From: Deltaproteobacteria bacterium
GTDB lineage: Bacteria > SAR324 > JACQKK01
Assembly (NCBI GenBank): GCA_029858165.1
Contig: JAOUFO010000124.1
Span: 1-5,821, forward strand
Direction: 5' to 3'
Length of the DNA: 5,821 nucleotides
This document shows, one piece after another, positions 1 to 5,314 of this stretch (its first letter is position 1; every line of letters begins with the position of its first letter). Made by a program: the position numbers and the translations under genes. The notes beneath the pieces were generated by a model. The model saw nothing but the letters and a program-made list of their open reading frames with translations, searched no databases and was not told where the DNA came from.

Positions 1-18
1 CAGGGGAATCCCCCCCTG
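1..18 (+). promoter_or_regulatory. Small GC hairpin upstream of pyrB
   Basis: CAGGGG (1-6) and CCCCTG (13-18) are perfect inverted repeats around a 6-nt loop. No T tract follows, so it is not a canonical terminator. It may be the tail of an upstream gene's terminator region or part of a pyrB leader. The window starts here, so any extension of the stem cannot be seen. The rest of the 47-nt leader has only a weak Shine-Dalgarno-like ACAGG (34-38), 9 nt before the pyrB ATG. Confidence 0.25.
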
Positions 19-47
19 ACCCGCATCGGACACACAGGCATCAACCC

Positions 48-968
48 ATGGAAGCCATCCGCCACATTGTGGAATCACAACAGTTTGACCGGGAATTCCT
101 GGCCGAACTGTTTCAAAAATCGGATGAACTGGCCATCCTGCAACGGGTGAAAGCTCTGGATGGAACCACCATGGCCTCGCTGTTTTACGAGCCTTCCACC
201 CGGACCCGGTTTTCGTTTGAGGCCGCCATGTACCGGCTGGGGGGCAACGTCATCACCACCGAAAACGCCCGAGAGTTCTCCTCGTTCGCCAAAGGGGAAT
301 CCATAGAGGACACCATCCAGGTCCTGGGGGGGTATGCGGACCTGATTGTGATGCGCCACAGCGAAATCGGAGCGGCCAAAAGGGCGGCGGAGGTGGCCCG
401 GGTGCCTATCCTCAACGCCGGGGACGGGGCGGGGCAGCACCCCACCCAGGCCTTGCTGGACCTGTACACCCTGCAACAAAGGCTGGGCCGTCTGGATGGG
501 TTGAAAGTGGCCATGGTGGGGGATTTGCGCTATGGGCGCACCGTTAGATCCCTGGCCTATCTGCTGGCCAAATACAACAACGTGGAATTGATTTTTGTGG
601 CCCCGGAAGTGTGCCAGATGCACCACGATATTGTATCCTACCTGAAAGGCCAGGGGGTGGCCCTGCGGGAGGAAACAGACCTGGACCGCACCCTGGGCCA
701 GGTGGATTGTGTGTACATGACCCGGATTCAGAAAGAGCGGTTTTTGGATTTGAACGAATACGCCCGGGCGGCGGATGCCTACCGGCTGACCCCGCAAAAC
801 GTCAGCCGAATGGCCGCCGGTTCCATTATTATGCATCCCCTGCCCCGGGTGGGGGAAATAGACCCGGAGGTGGACAAGGACCCCCGAGCCGCCTATTTTG
901 ACCAGGCCAAAAACGGTCTTTGGATAAGAATGGCGTTGATTTTGTATTCCCTCAAACATTGGGGGTAG
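48..968 (+). CDS. pyrB: Aspartate carbamoyltransferase, catalytic subunit
   Basis: PyrB condenses carbamoyl phosphate with L-aspartate to give N-carbamoyl-L-aspartate, the first committed step of de novo pyrimidine synthesis, in the cytosol. The 306 residues match the usual length (about 310). The carbamoyl-phosphate loop STRTR lies at 50-54, with the 80s-loop Lys at 82 and Arg at 103. HPTQALLDLYT spans 131-141. The aspartate-side residues are R164 in GDLRYGRTVRSL, R226 and Q228 in MTRIQKER, and HPLPR at 263-267. All expected catalytic residues are present. The GDLRYGRT, TRIQKER and HPLPRV versions resemble the E. coli chain rather than the Bacillus type (GDIKHSR, LRIQNER, HPAPVN). Neither pyrC nor the regulatory gene pyrI follows. 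The ATG at 48 is chosen because the protein then begins with the usual N-terminal helix region. Its ribosome binding site is weak. A strong terminator-like hairpin follows the stop. Confidence 0.97.
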   Translation: MEAIRHIVESQQFDREFLAELFQKSDELAILQRVKALDGTTMASLFYEPSTRTRFSFEAAMYRLGGNVITTENAREFSSFAKGESIEDTIQVLGGYADLIVMRHSEIGAAKRAAEVARVPILNAGDGAGQHPTQALLDLYTLQQRLGRLDGLKVAMVGDLRYGRTVRSLAYLLAKYNNVELIFVAPEVCQMHHDIVSYLKGQGVALREETDLDRTLGQVDCVYMTRIQKERFLDLNEYARAADAYRLTPQNVSRMAAGSIIMHPLPRVGEIDPEVDKDPRAAYFDQAKNGLWIRMALILYSLKHWG

Positions 969-969
969 A

Positions 970-998
970 GTTTTGGAAGAAACCAAAACCTTTTTTTT
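970..998 (+). terminator. Intrinsic terminator after pyrB
   Basis: GTTTTGG (970-976) and CCAAAAC (983-989) form a perfect 7-bp stem with the loop AAGAAA. One C and then eight T residues (991-998) follow. The hairpin begins 2 nt after the pyrB TAG (966-968). The stem is AT-rich but the geometry is that of a rho-independent terminator. It probably ends the pyrB transcript. It also argues against a translation start for the next frame at the in-frame TTG at 973, which lies inside the stem. Confidence 0.7.
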
Positions 999-1041
999 GT
1001 CCCTGACGGAAAATACTTTGTCCAGGAACAAACATTTTGAG

Positions 1042-1317
1042 ATGTTTGCCAATCAGGTGGGAAAACAGGCCCATCTGCGGTATAAAATGGTGCTGTCGTT
1101 AAAACGGGATGTCCAACGTCAAGCCGATTCTCATGGGGCCGCCTGCTGGGTCAGCCAAACTGTAGGCTGCCTGGTGTTTCACCTGCACAATCCGGCGGTC
1201 GGTTACAAACGCACGGCCATTTTGCAAGATTATGAATGGGATTGGCTTTCCCGCCAGCAGGGGGTGCGGGCTCTTATCCATTCCCCCAGGCTGGAAGCCT
1301 TCAGGCGGGACCTTTAA
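1042..1317 (+). CDS. Hypothetical protein, small and unrecognised
   Basis: I do not recognise this family. The frame is open from a TTG at 973 (114 codons), but that TTG and the T8 tract belong to the pyrB terminator hairpin. A start downstream is therefore likelier. The candidates are TTG 1018, with GGA 7 nt upstream, or ATG 1042, with AGGAA 13 nt upstream. The ATG is used here and gives 91 residues. The product is soluble-looking and basic, with no signal peptide or membrane segment. It has an N-terminal helical part rich in Lys and Arg, a central stretch with two Cys (ACWVSQTVGCLVFHLHNP) that could form strands, an aromatic cluster DYEWDW, and a C-terminal basic helix. It sits 45 nt upstream of the cyclic-nucleotide/pentapeptide gene on the same strand, so the two may be co-transcribed. 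The opposite-strand frame over this region looks less protein-like. Existence and start are both moderate-confidence calls. Confidence 0.5.
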   Translation: MFANQVGKQAHLRYKMVLSLKRDVQRQADSHGAACWVSQTVGCLVFHLHNPAVGYKRTAILQDYEWDWLSRQQGVRALIHSPRLEAFRRDL

Positions 1318-1351
1318 AACCAAAGGCCGCACTGCCACGGGTCCCGTACCC

Positions 1352-1356
1352 AGGAG
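1352..1356 (+). promoter_or_regulatory. Ribosome binding site of the CNB-pentapeptide gene
   Basis: AGGAG lies 6 nt before the ATG at 1363. It is the clearest Shine-Dalgarno sequence in the window and fixes that start. Confidence 0.75.
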
Positions 1357-1362
1357 CGTTTT

Positions 1363-2205
1363 ATGCAATTAACCAAAGAAATTTTCACCAAGCTTAAAGA
1401 AGGGGTCATCTTCTTTAAGAACTTCAATGATGGTGAATTGCTGGCTTTGTTAAAATCCACTCAGCGGGAGGTGCTGAAGGACGCCGAAATCATCTTTAAA
1501 GAGGGGACCCAGGGGGATAAAATGTATATCGTCATCGGCGGCAAGGTGAAAATCAGCCGGATGATCGGCAACAAACAGGAGGAGGTGCTGGCCACCCTGG
1601 AAAGCGGCGCCCTGTTTGGCGAAATGGGCCCCATTGACCAATCCCCCCGCTCCGCCAGAGCCACCTCGGTGGGAGATACCGTTCTGCTGAGCCTGCGGGA
1701 GGCCATCCTGCGCCAAAACAATCTGGCCTTGGCCTACAAACTGTATAAAAACTTTGCCGTGATGCTGGCCGAAAGGCTGCGGGTCACCAACCAGCGGCTG
1801 ACCGATCTTTCCGTTTCTGACCGCACCTCATCGGAAAAAATCAAAGGACTGGTGAAAAAACGAGTGGAGGAAGGGGGCGGGCTGAAAGGCACCAACCTGC
1901 GCAACGCCAACCTCAGCGAGGTGTTTTTGCACAACGCGGACCTGTCCAATTCCATCATGATAGACGCCAACCTTTCCGGGGCCAAAATGAAGCAGGCCAA
2001 CCTGAAAGGGTGCAAGCTGGTGAGCGCCAACTTTACCGGGGCGGACCTATCCGGGGCGGACCTGTCCGGGGCCGATTTCACCGGGGCGGTGTTCAATCAG
2101 GCCACCTTTACCCAAACCAACCTGAAGGGGGGCAACTTCACCGGGGCGGACCTTTCTGAAGCCATTGTGGAACTCAGCGGCGGCTCGGCCAAAGCAGCCG
2201 GATAA
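1363..2205 (+). CDS. Cyclic-nucleotide-binding domain protein with C-terminal pentapeptide-repeat helix
   Basis: The 280 residues fall into three parts. Residues about 15-135 are a CRP/CAP_ED-type cyclic-nucleotide-binding beta-roll. The phosphate-binding cassette is visible as FGEM at 85-88 (E87) and PRSARA at 95-100 (R96), so the ribose-binding Glu and phosphate-binding Arg are kept. Residues 120-170 are helical and charged, without the helix-turn-helix expected of CRP/FNR regulators. Residues 172-266 are about 19 uninterrupted pentapeptides: every fifth residue from 174 to 264 is Leu, Met or Phe, usually with Ala two positions earlier. Such repeats fold as a right-handed quadrilateral beta-helix, here nearly five turns. 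A Gly/Ala/Lys tail ends the protein. There is no signal peptide or membrane segment, so it is likely cytosolic. The function is unknown; a ligand-sensing scaffold or interaction module is an inference. An intrinsic-terminator-like hairpin follows the gene. Confidence 0.9.
   Translation: MQLTKEIFTKLKEGVIFFKNFNDGELLALLKSTQREVLKDAEIIFKEGTQGDKMYIVIGGKVKISRMIGNKQEEVLATLESGALFGEMGPIDQSPRSARATSVGDTVLLSLREAILRQNNLALAYKLYKNFAVMLAERLRVTNQRLTDLSVSDRTSSEKIKGLVKKRVEEGGGLKGTNLRNANLSEVFLHNADLSNSIMIDANLSGAKMKQANLKGCKLVSANFTGADLSGADLSGADFTGAVFNQATFTQTNLKGGNFTGADLSEAIVELSGGSAKAAG
2036..2160 (+). repeat. 15-bp coding microrepeats in the pentapeptide region
   Basis: CCGGGGC recurs in the same codon phase at 2036, 2051, 2066 (as CCGGGGCCGA), 2081 and 2141. 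These are exact multiples of 15 bp, that is one pentapeptide per unit (TGADL, SGADL, SGADF and similar). The near-identity at DNA level suggests recent expansion of this part of the repeat array, compared with the more diverged units at 1876-2030. Confidence 0.7.
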
Positions 2206-2228
2206 CGGTTGGTCTTTCCCCTTTTTCC

Positions 2229-2250
2229 CCCAAAACTGGTGCTTTTCGGG
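2229..2250 (+). promoter_or_regulatory. Possible antiterminator stem in the lysS leader
   Basis: CCCAAAA (2229-2235) can pair with TTTT-GGG (2243-2250), with one bulged C at 2247 and the loop CTGGTGC. This would use the CGGG needed for the 5' arm of the terminator hairpin at 2247-2262, so the two structures exclude each other. The pairing is visible, but a regulatory role is inference. No T-box or known lysine-riboswitch consensus was recognised. Confidence 0.25.
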
Positions 2251-2270
2251 TGGCCCCACCCGGTTTTATT
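2247..2270 (+). terminator. Intrinsic terminator between the CNB-pentapeptide gene and lysS
   Basis: CGGGTG (2247-2252) and CACCCG (2257-2262) form a perfect 6-bp GC stem around GCCC. G and then TTTTATT (2264-2270) follow. It lies 41 nt after the upstream stop and 25 nt before the lysS ATG. It therefore either ends the upstream transcript or acts as an attenuator in the lysS leader. It overlaps the GTG at 2250, which makes that GTG an unlikely translation start. Confidence 0.65.
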
Positions 2271-2294
2271 CATGGCTCTTTCAACACGGATGGT

Positions 2295-3797
2295 ATGGAA
2301 AATCAAAACGACCAGATAAAAACCCGCCTGGAAAAACTGGAAAACCTGCGCCAAATGGGGATCAATCCCTACCCGTACCGGTTTGCGGCCACCCATTCGG
2401 CCGCGGGGCTGAACGCCGCGGGGGATGGGCTGGTGGAATCGGGCGGACCGGTGTCGGTGGCCGGAAGGCTGGTGGCCATCCGCCGCCAGGGAAAGGCCGC
2501 TTTTTGCCACATCAAGGATGACCACCACCGCATTCAGGCCTATGTGCGGGCCGATGAGGTGGGAGAGGCCGCCTTTGCCATGTTTGACCTGACCGACCTG
2601 GGGGATTTTGTGGGATTTACCGGCGCCATGATGCGCACCAAAACCGGGGAATTGACCTTGCGGGCCAAAACGGTGGAACTGCTCAGCAAAGCCATCCGCC
2701 CTCTGCCGGTCATCAAGGTGGAGGAGGTGGATGGGCATATTGTGGTCCATGATGAAGTGACCGATGTGGAATTCCGCTACCGTCAGCGCCATGTGGACCT
2801 GGCCACCAACGACGGGGTGGCGGAGGTGTTCATCCGGCGGGCCAAAATTGTTCAGGCGCTCCGGGGCTATCTGGTGGAACAGGGGTTTTTGGAAGTGGAA
2901 ACCCCGGTGTTGCAGGTTCTCTACGGCGGGGCGGCCGCCACCCCTTTTACCAGCCACCACAAAGCGTTGGATATGCCTTTGTTTTTGCGCATTTCCGATG
3001 AGCTTTACCTGAAGCGGCTGGTGATGGGGGGGTTCAACCGGGTGTTTGAAATCGGAAAAGATTTTCGCAACGAAGGGATAGACCGCAACCACAACCCCGA
3101 ATTCACCATGGTTGAATTCTATCAGGCCTACGCCGACTACACAGATATGATGGCCCACATGGAGGCCGTGTGGCAGCGATGCGCCCAGGCGGTCCATGGC
3201 AGCAACCGGTTTGAATATCAGGGGGTGATGCTGGATGTATCCAGCCCCTGGAAACGGATGACCATGGCCCAGGCCCTGGATGAATTGGCCGGAGTGAAAG
3301 TGGAAGGAATGAAGGATGCTGAACTGACCGCCCTGGCGGTGCAACACGGGGGGGACCCGGACCATATCCCCTCACGGGGGCTGGCCATCGCCCATCTGTT
3401 TGAAACCCTGTGTGAGGCCAAACTGATTCAGCCCACCTTTATTATTGATTTCCCCCATGAAACCACCCCCCTGTGCAAAAGCCACCGGGATAACCCGGCC
3501 CTGGTGGAGCGGTTTGAGCCTTACATTTTCGGGTGGGAAATCGGCAACGCCTATTCGGAGCTGAACGACCCCCAAAAGCAGAAAACCCTGTTTGAAGAAC
3601 AGGCGGCCCGCCGGGCACACGGGGACCAGGAGGCCCATCCGTTTGACACCGACTTTGTCAAAGCCATGGAATACGGCATGCCCCCCATGGGGGGGGCGGG
3701 CATCGGGGTGGACCGGATGATTATGCTGCTCACCAACGCCTATTCCATCCGGGATGTGATTTTCTTTCCCACCATGAAGCCGGTAAAACCGGCCTGA
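2295..3797 (+). CDS. lysS: Lysyl-tRNA synthetase, class II
   Basis: LysS charges tRNA-Lys with lysine using ATP, in the cytosol. From ATG 2295 it has 500 residues, the normal bacterial length. An in-frame GTG at 2250 would add 15 unlike-looking residues and lies in a terminator stem, so ATG 2295 is preferred despite a weak ribosome binding site. Residues about 50-150 are the N-terminal OB-fold that binds the anticodon. Then come RYRQRHVDLA (161-170), motif 1 around VEQGFLEVETPVL (194-206) and GGAAATPF (211-218). Motif 2 is FRNEGIDRNHNPEF (257-270), followed by EFYQAYADY (274-282). GNAYSELND (417-425) holds the lysine-pocket Asn and Glu, and motif 3 is GAGIGVDRM (467-475). GWEIGN at 413-418 has Trp where GRE is common. 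All core motifs are intact and there is no frameshift. A perfect C6-AT-G6 palindrome lies just before motif 3. Confidence 0.97.
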   Translation: MENQNDQIKTRLEKLENLRQMGINPYPYRFAATHSAAGLNAAGDGLVESGGPVSVAGRLVAIRRQGKAAFCHIKDDHHRIQAYVRADEVGEAAFAMFDLTDLGDFVGFTGAMMRTKTGELTLRAKTVELLSKAIRPLPVIKVEEVDGHIVVHDEVTDVEFRYRQRHVDLATNDGVAEVFIRRAKIVQALRGYLVEQGFLEVETPVLQVLYGGAAATPFTSHHKALDMPLFLRISDELYLKRLVMGGFNRVFEIGKDFRNEGIDRNHNPEFTMVEFYQAYADYTDMMAHMEAVWQRCAQAVHGSNRFEYQGVMLDVSSPWKRMTMAQALDELAGVKVEGMKDAELTALAVQHGGDPDHIPSRGLAIAHLFETLCEAKLIQPTFIIDFPHETTPLCKSHRDNPALVERFEPYIFGWEIGNAYSELNDPQKQKTLFEEQAARRAHGDQEAHPFDTDFVKAMEYGMPPMGGAGIGVDRMIMLLTNAYSIRDVIFFPTMKPVKPA

Positions 3798-3834
3798 CAG
3801 GGCCACAACCCCTTTTCTTTCCGTGCGGTTTTGG

Positions 3835-3856
3835 GTATATCATACACAAGATATAC
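3835..3856 (+). promoter_or_regulatory. Inverted repeat and candidate promoter/operator of lipoprotein A
   Basis: GTATATC (3835-3841) and GATATAC (3850-3856) are perfect 7-bp inverted repeats separated by 8 nt. TATATC (3836-3841) could be a -10 element, with a poor -35 in the CTTTTCTTT region about 18 nt upstream. That would give a leader of roughly 45 nt and place the inverted repeat over the start of transcription, as an operator would be. The paralogous upstream region keeps only the left half (GTATAC at 4674). The inverted repeat is seen directly; promoter and operator roles are inferred. Confidence 0.35.
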
Positions 3857-3871
3857 GCTTTGAACCCCGAA

Positions 3872-3886
3872 AAGGAACACCAGAGG
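3872..3886 (+). promoter_or_regulatory. Ribosome-binding region of lipoprotein A
   Basis: Two Shine-Dalgarno-like elements precede ATG 3891: AAGGA (3872-3876), 14 nt away, and AGAGG (3882-3886), 4 nt away. Neither has ideal spacing. The same arrangement is conserved in copy B (about 4711-4725), differing by one base. AGAGG is the likelier site. Confidence 0.4.
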
Positions 3887-3890
3887 CCCT

Positions 3891-4490
3891 ATGGCAACCC
3901 CCCCATTCAAATCGGTTTTTAAAGGCATCACGGCGGTTCTGTTGCTGGCCGGGGCGGGGCTGCTGGCCGCCTGCGGGGGAAACAATTCTTCCAGCGTAGA
4001 CAATCTATCCATTTCAATGACCGATCCATCCTTGATCAAACTGAATTACAGTTTTTCGGAACAGAAAAACCCGGCCAGTCCTTCCGGGTACGACCCGGAG
4101 GTTTCCGCCACCACCGAGATGGTCACTTTTTATTATTTTGGGATATCCTACGGCACATATCGCTCCAGGGTCATTCATGCCCGGTCCGGCTACAGCAGCG
4201 GGGGGTGGGCCCAAGAAATCACCATCGCTTTCAGCAGCGACACACCCGGTTATTATTCCATCGGTCCCACTTATTGCAATGTCACCATCAAAGCGCCGGG
4301 CAGGGATTTATCCGATAAGATATCCGGGCAATGCTCCATCAACATCAACAAAATAGGCAAAGTGGGGGATGAAATCAACGGGAATTCAACCACGATCGGG
4401 ATGTCAATACTCCCTTCCATTTATGATTCGGTTTCGTTGCTTACATTCAACATCAACAACCTGAATTTCAGTGTGATGCAAAACCCATAA
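3891..4490 (+). CDS. Putative lipoprotein of unknown function, paralogue A
   Basis: The 199-residue product begins with a lipoprotein signal peptide: a basic n-region (K7, K11), a hydrophobic core at 13-26, and the lipobox LAAC with Cys28. Gly29 at +2 suggests outer-membrane rather than inner-membrane retention. A GGNNSSS linker follows. The mature part is rich in Ser, Thr, Asn, Tyr and Gly, with alternating patterns typical of a beta-sandwich. Visible blocks are NYSFSEQKNPASPSGYDPE, VIHARSGY, then Cys129 and Cys148, GKVGDEINGN, and the C-terminal FNINNLNFS. The two Cys keep a 19-residue spacing in the paralogue, so a disulfide is likely. The family is not recognised. The closing arrangement of a Gly-rich turn and an F-N-I strand resembles small beta-sandwich lipoproteins I know only loosely. 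It lies 93 nt after lysS. Sense-frame substitutions relative to copy B are mostly synonymous in the 5' part, which supports this strand and frame. Confidence 0.85.
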   Translation: MATPPFKSVFKGITAVLLLAGAGLLAACGGNNSSSVDNLSISMTDPSLIKLNYSFSEQKNPASPSGYDPEVSATTEMVTFYYFGISYGTYRSRVIHARSGYSSGGWAQEITIAFSSDTPGYYSIGPTYCNVTIKAPGRDLSDKISGQCSININKIGKVGDEINGNSTTIGMSILPSIYDSVSLLTFNINNLNFSVMQNP

Positions 4491-4524
4491 AGGGCGGAGG
4501 GGGGGTAACCATCCCCCTGCCCTT
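4489..4524 (+). terminator. Weak terminator-like hairpin after lipoprotein A
   Basis: AAGGGC (4489-4494) can pair with GCCCTT (4519-4524). With mismatches, the following G-rich run (up to 4505) can pair with CCCCC (4513-4517). The stem starts at the stop codon. No T tract follows (AAATCCC), so it may act only with Rho or serve as a 3' stabilising hairpin. Copy B keeps only the left arm, because the homology ends within this structure. Confidence 0.3.
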
Positions 4525-4729
4525 AAATCCCTCCATATAATTCAAAAGGGTTTCCCCGCAGCCCCCACCTGTTTGTCCAGCCGAAAAATATGATTTCCTT
4601 TAAATCCCATAGGATTCAAGGGTACGTCCCTTTGGGTCGGGTTAGCACCGCTTTTCTTTTGGCTCTGTTTTGAGTATACATAAAGAAACATCCACGCTTT
4701 GAACCCCGAAAAGGAATACCAGAGGCCCT
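4491..4729 (+). other. Intergenic region between the two lipoprotein genes
   Basis: This 239-nt stretch contains the G-rich hairpin at its left end. The central part, 4525-4650, has no counterpart elsewhere in the window. The right part, 4651-4729, is the duplicated regulatory region of copy B. Two small perfect inverted repeats occur at 4603-4616 (AATCC and GGATT) and 4618-4632 (AAGGG and CCCTT). No tRNA or known riboswitch was recognised. An ATG frame at 4590-4673 encodes 27 residues without a ribosome binding site and is not called as a gene. Confidence 0.5.
4675..4680 (+). promoter_or_regulatory. Candidate -10 element of lipoprotein B
   Basis: TATACA aligns with TATATC in the copy A upstream region, after the conserved GTTTTGnGTATA context. 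The -35 region (within CTTTTCTTTT, 4651-4660) is poor. The right half of the copy A inverted repeat is replaced by ATCCACGC here. If that repeat is an operator, copy B would escape it. Confidence 0.25.
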
Positions 4730-5314
4730 ATGGCAACCCCCCCATTCAAATCGGTTTTTAAAGGGATCACGGTGGTTTTGTTGCTGGCCGCCTGCGGGGG
4801 AAACAATTCTTCCAGCGTAGACAATCTATCCATTTCAATGACCCCTATATCCCCCGGAACCACTCTGAATTACAGTTTTTCGGAACAGAAAAACCCGGCC
4901 AGTCCATCCGGGTACGACCCGGAAGTTTCCGCCACCACCGAGATGGTCACTTATAACAACGCCGGTGCCCCAATCGGCACCTATCCTTCCACGGTGATTC
5001 ATGCCCGGTCCGGTTATGCAAACGGGGTGTGGGCCTTCCAAACAACCCTGGCGTTTAGCGGGAACAAACCCGGGATTTACTCCGGAATTGCTCCGAATTT
5101 GTGTAAAATCACCATCCAAGCCCCCAACGTGGATATATCCCATCAGTACGGAGGCACCTGCATCATCAATATTGACCAAATGGGAAAAGTGGGGGATGAA
5201 CTCAAAGGGAATATCCCACCCGGTCTGGCTTCCCCTCCCACCATTACCCAAATGCCCTCCGGAGCCATGTTCAACATCAACAACCTGAATTTCAGCCTGT
5301 TGCAAAATCCATAA
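4730..5314 (+). CDS. Putative lipoprotein of unknown function, paralogue B
   Basis: The 194-residue product is a paralogue of the preceding gene. It has the same start (MATPPFKSVFKGIT), a shorter signal peptide and a lipobox LAAC with Cys22 and Gly23. The signal peptide lacks the six residues AGAGLL-like insert of copy A, leaving a short hydrophobic core of about 8-9 residues, still enough for a lipoprotein signal. The mature part keeps NYSFSEQKNPASPSGYDPE, VIHARSGY, Cys125 and Cys144 (19 apart as in A), GKVGDELKGN and FNINNLNFS. The centre (residues about 75-125) and the segment before the last strand differ strongly from A. No catalytic motif is visible and the function is unknown. The gene converges on selB with 18 nt between the stop codons. 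Confidence 0.85.
   Translation: MATPPFKSVFKGITVVLLLAACGGNNSSSVDNLSISMTPISPGTTLNYSFSEQKNPASPSGYDPEVSATTEMVTYNNAGAPIGTYPSTVIHARSGYANGVWAFQTTLAFSGNKPGIYSGIAPNLCKITIQAPNVDISHQYGGTCIINIDQMGKVGDELKGNIPPGLASPPTITQMPSGAMFNINNLNFSLLQNP

Larger units (their letters stand above)
3812..4498 (+). repeat. Direct duplication, copy A (regulatory region plus lipoprotein gene)
   Basis: This segment aligns with 4651-5322 in the same orientation. The left boundary is at a shared CTTTTCTTT, exactly 79 nt before each ATG. The right boundary is at the shared ATAAAGGGCGGA spanning each stop codon (4487-4498 and 5311-5322). The copies are offset by 839 bp at the start codons. Copy A is 15 bp longer because of an 18-bp difference in the signal-peptide region and a 3-bp difference just after it. 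Confidence 0.85.

Noticed and set aside
75..1052. Long minus-strand open frame of 325 codons antisense to pyrB
   Set aside because: It mirrors a complete, motif-rich pyrB. Its translation is rich in Gly, His, Gln and Pro without family features. It is a GC-driven shadow.
1099..1368. Minus-strand frame of 89 codons opposite the small hypothetical gene
   Set aside because: It has no ribosome binding site or recognisable domain. The + strand frame fits the gene order better, though with limited confidence.
1734..2096. Minus-strand frame with repeated Ala-Pro-Asp-Arg-Ser units
   Set aside because: The repeats are the antisense reading of the pentapeptide-coding 15-bp units.
1876..2160. CRISPR-like array because of regular short repeats
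   Set aside because: The 15-bp period is in frame and encodes pentapeptides. There are no spacers.
2097..3365. Minus-strand frame of 422 codons antisense to lysS
   Set aside because: It lies opposite intact LysRS motifs. Its composition (His, Gly, Gln, Phe) is that of an antisense shadow.
3779..3793. GCCGGT-AAA-ACCGGC hairpin at the end of lysS as a terminator
   Set aside because: The stem is perfect but lies inside the coding sequence, the loop is 3 nt and no T tract follows. The nearest T-rich stretch is about 20 nt downstream.
3740..4039. Minus-strand frames at 3740-4039 and 4642-4863 with similar proteins
   Set aside because: They resemble each other only because the DNA is duplicated. 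The + strand has a complete lipoprotein signal and lipobox, and synonymous substitutions favour the + frame.
4590..4673. Small + strand frame of 27 codons in the intergenic region
   Set aside because: It has no Shine-Dalgarno sequence, overlaps two inverted repeats and the copy B regulatory region, and has no second copy or similarity to support it.
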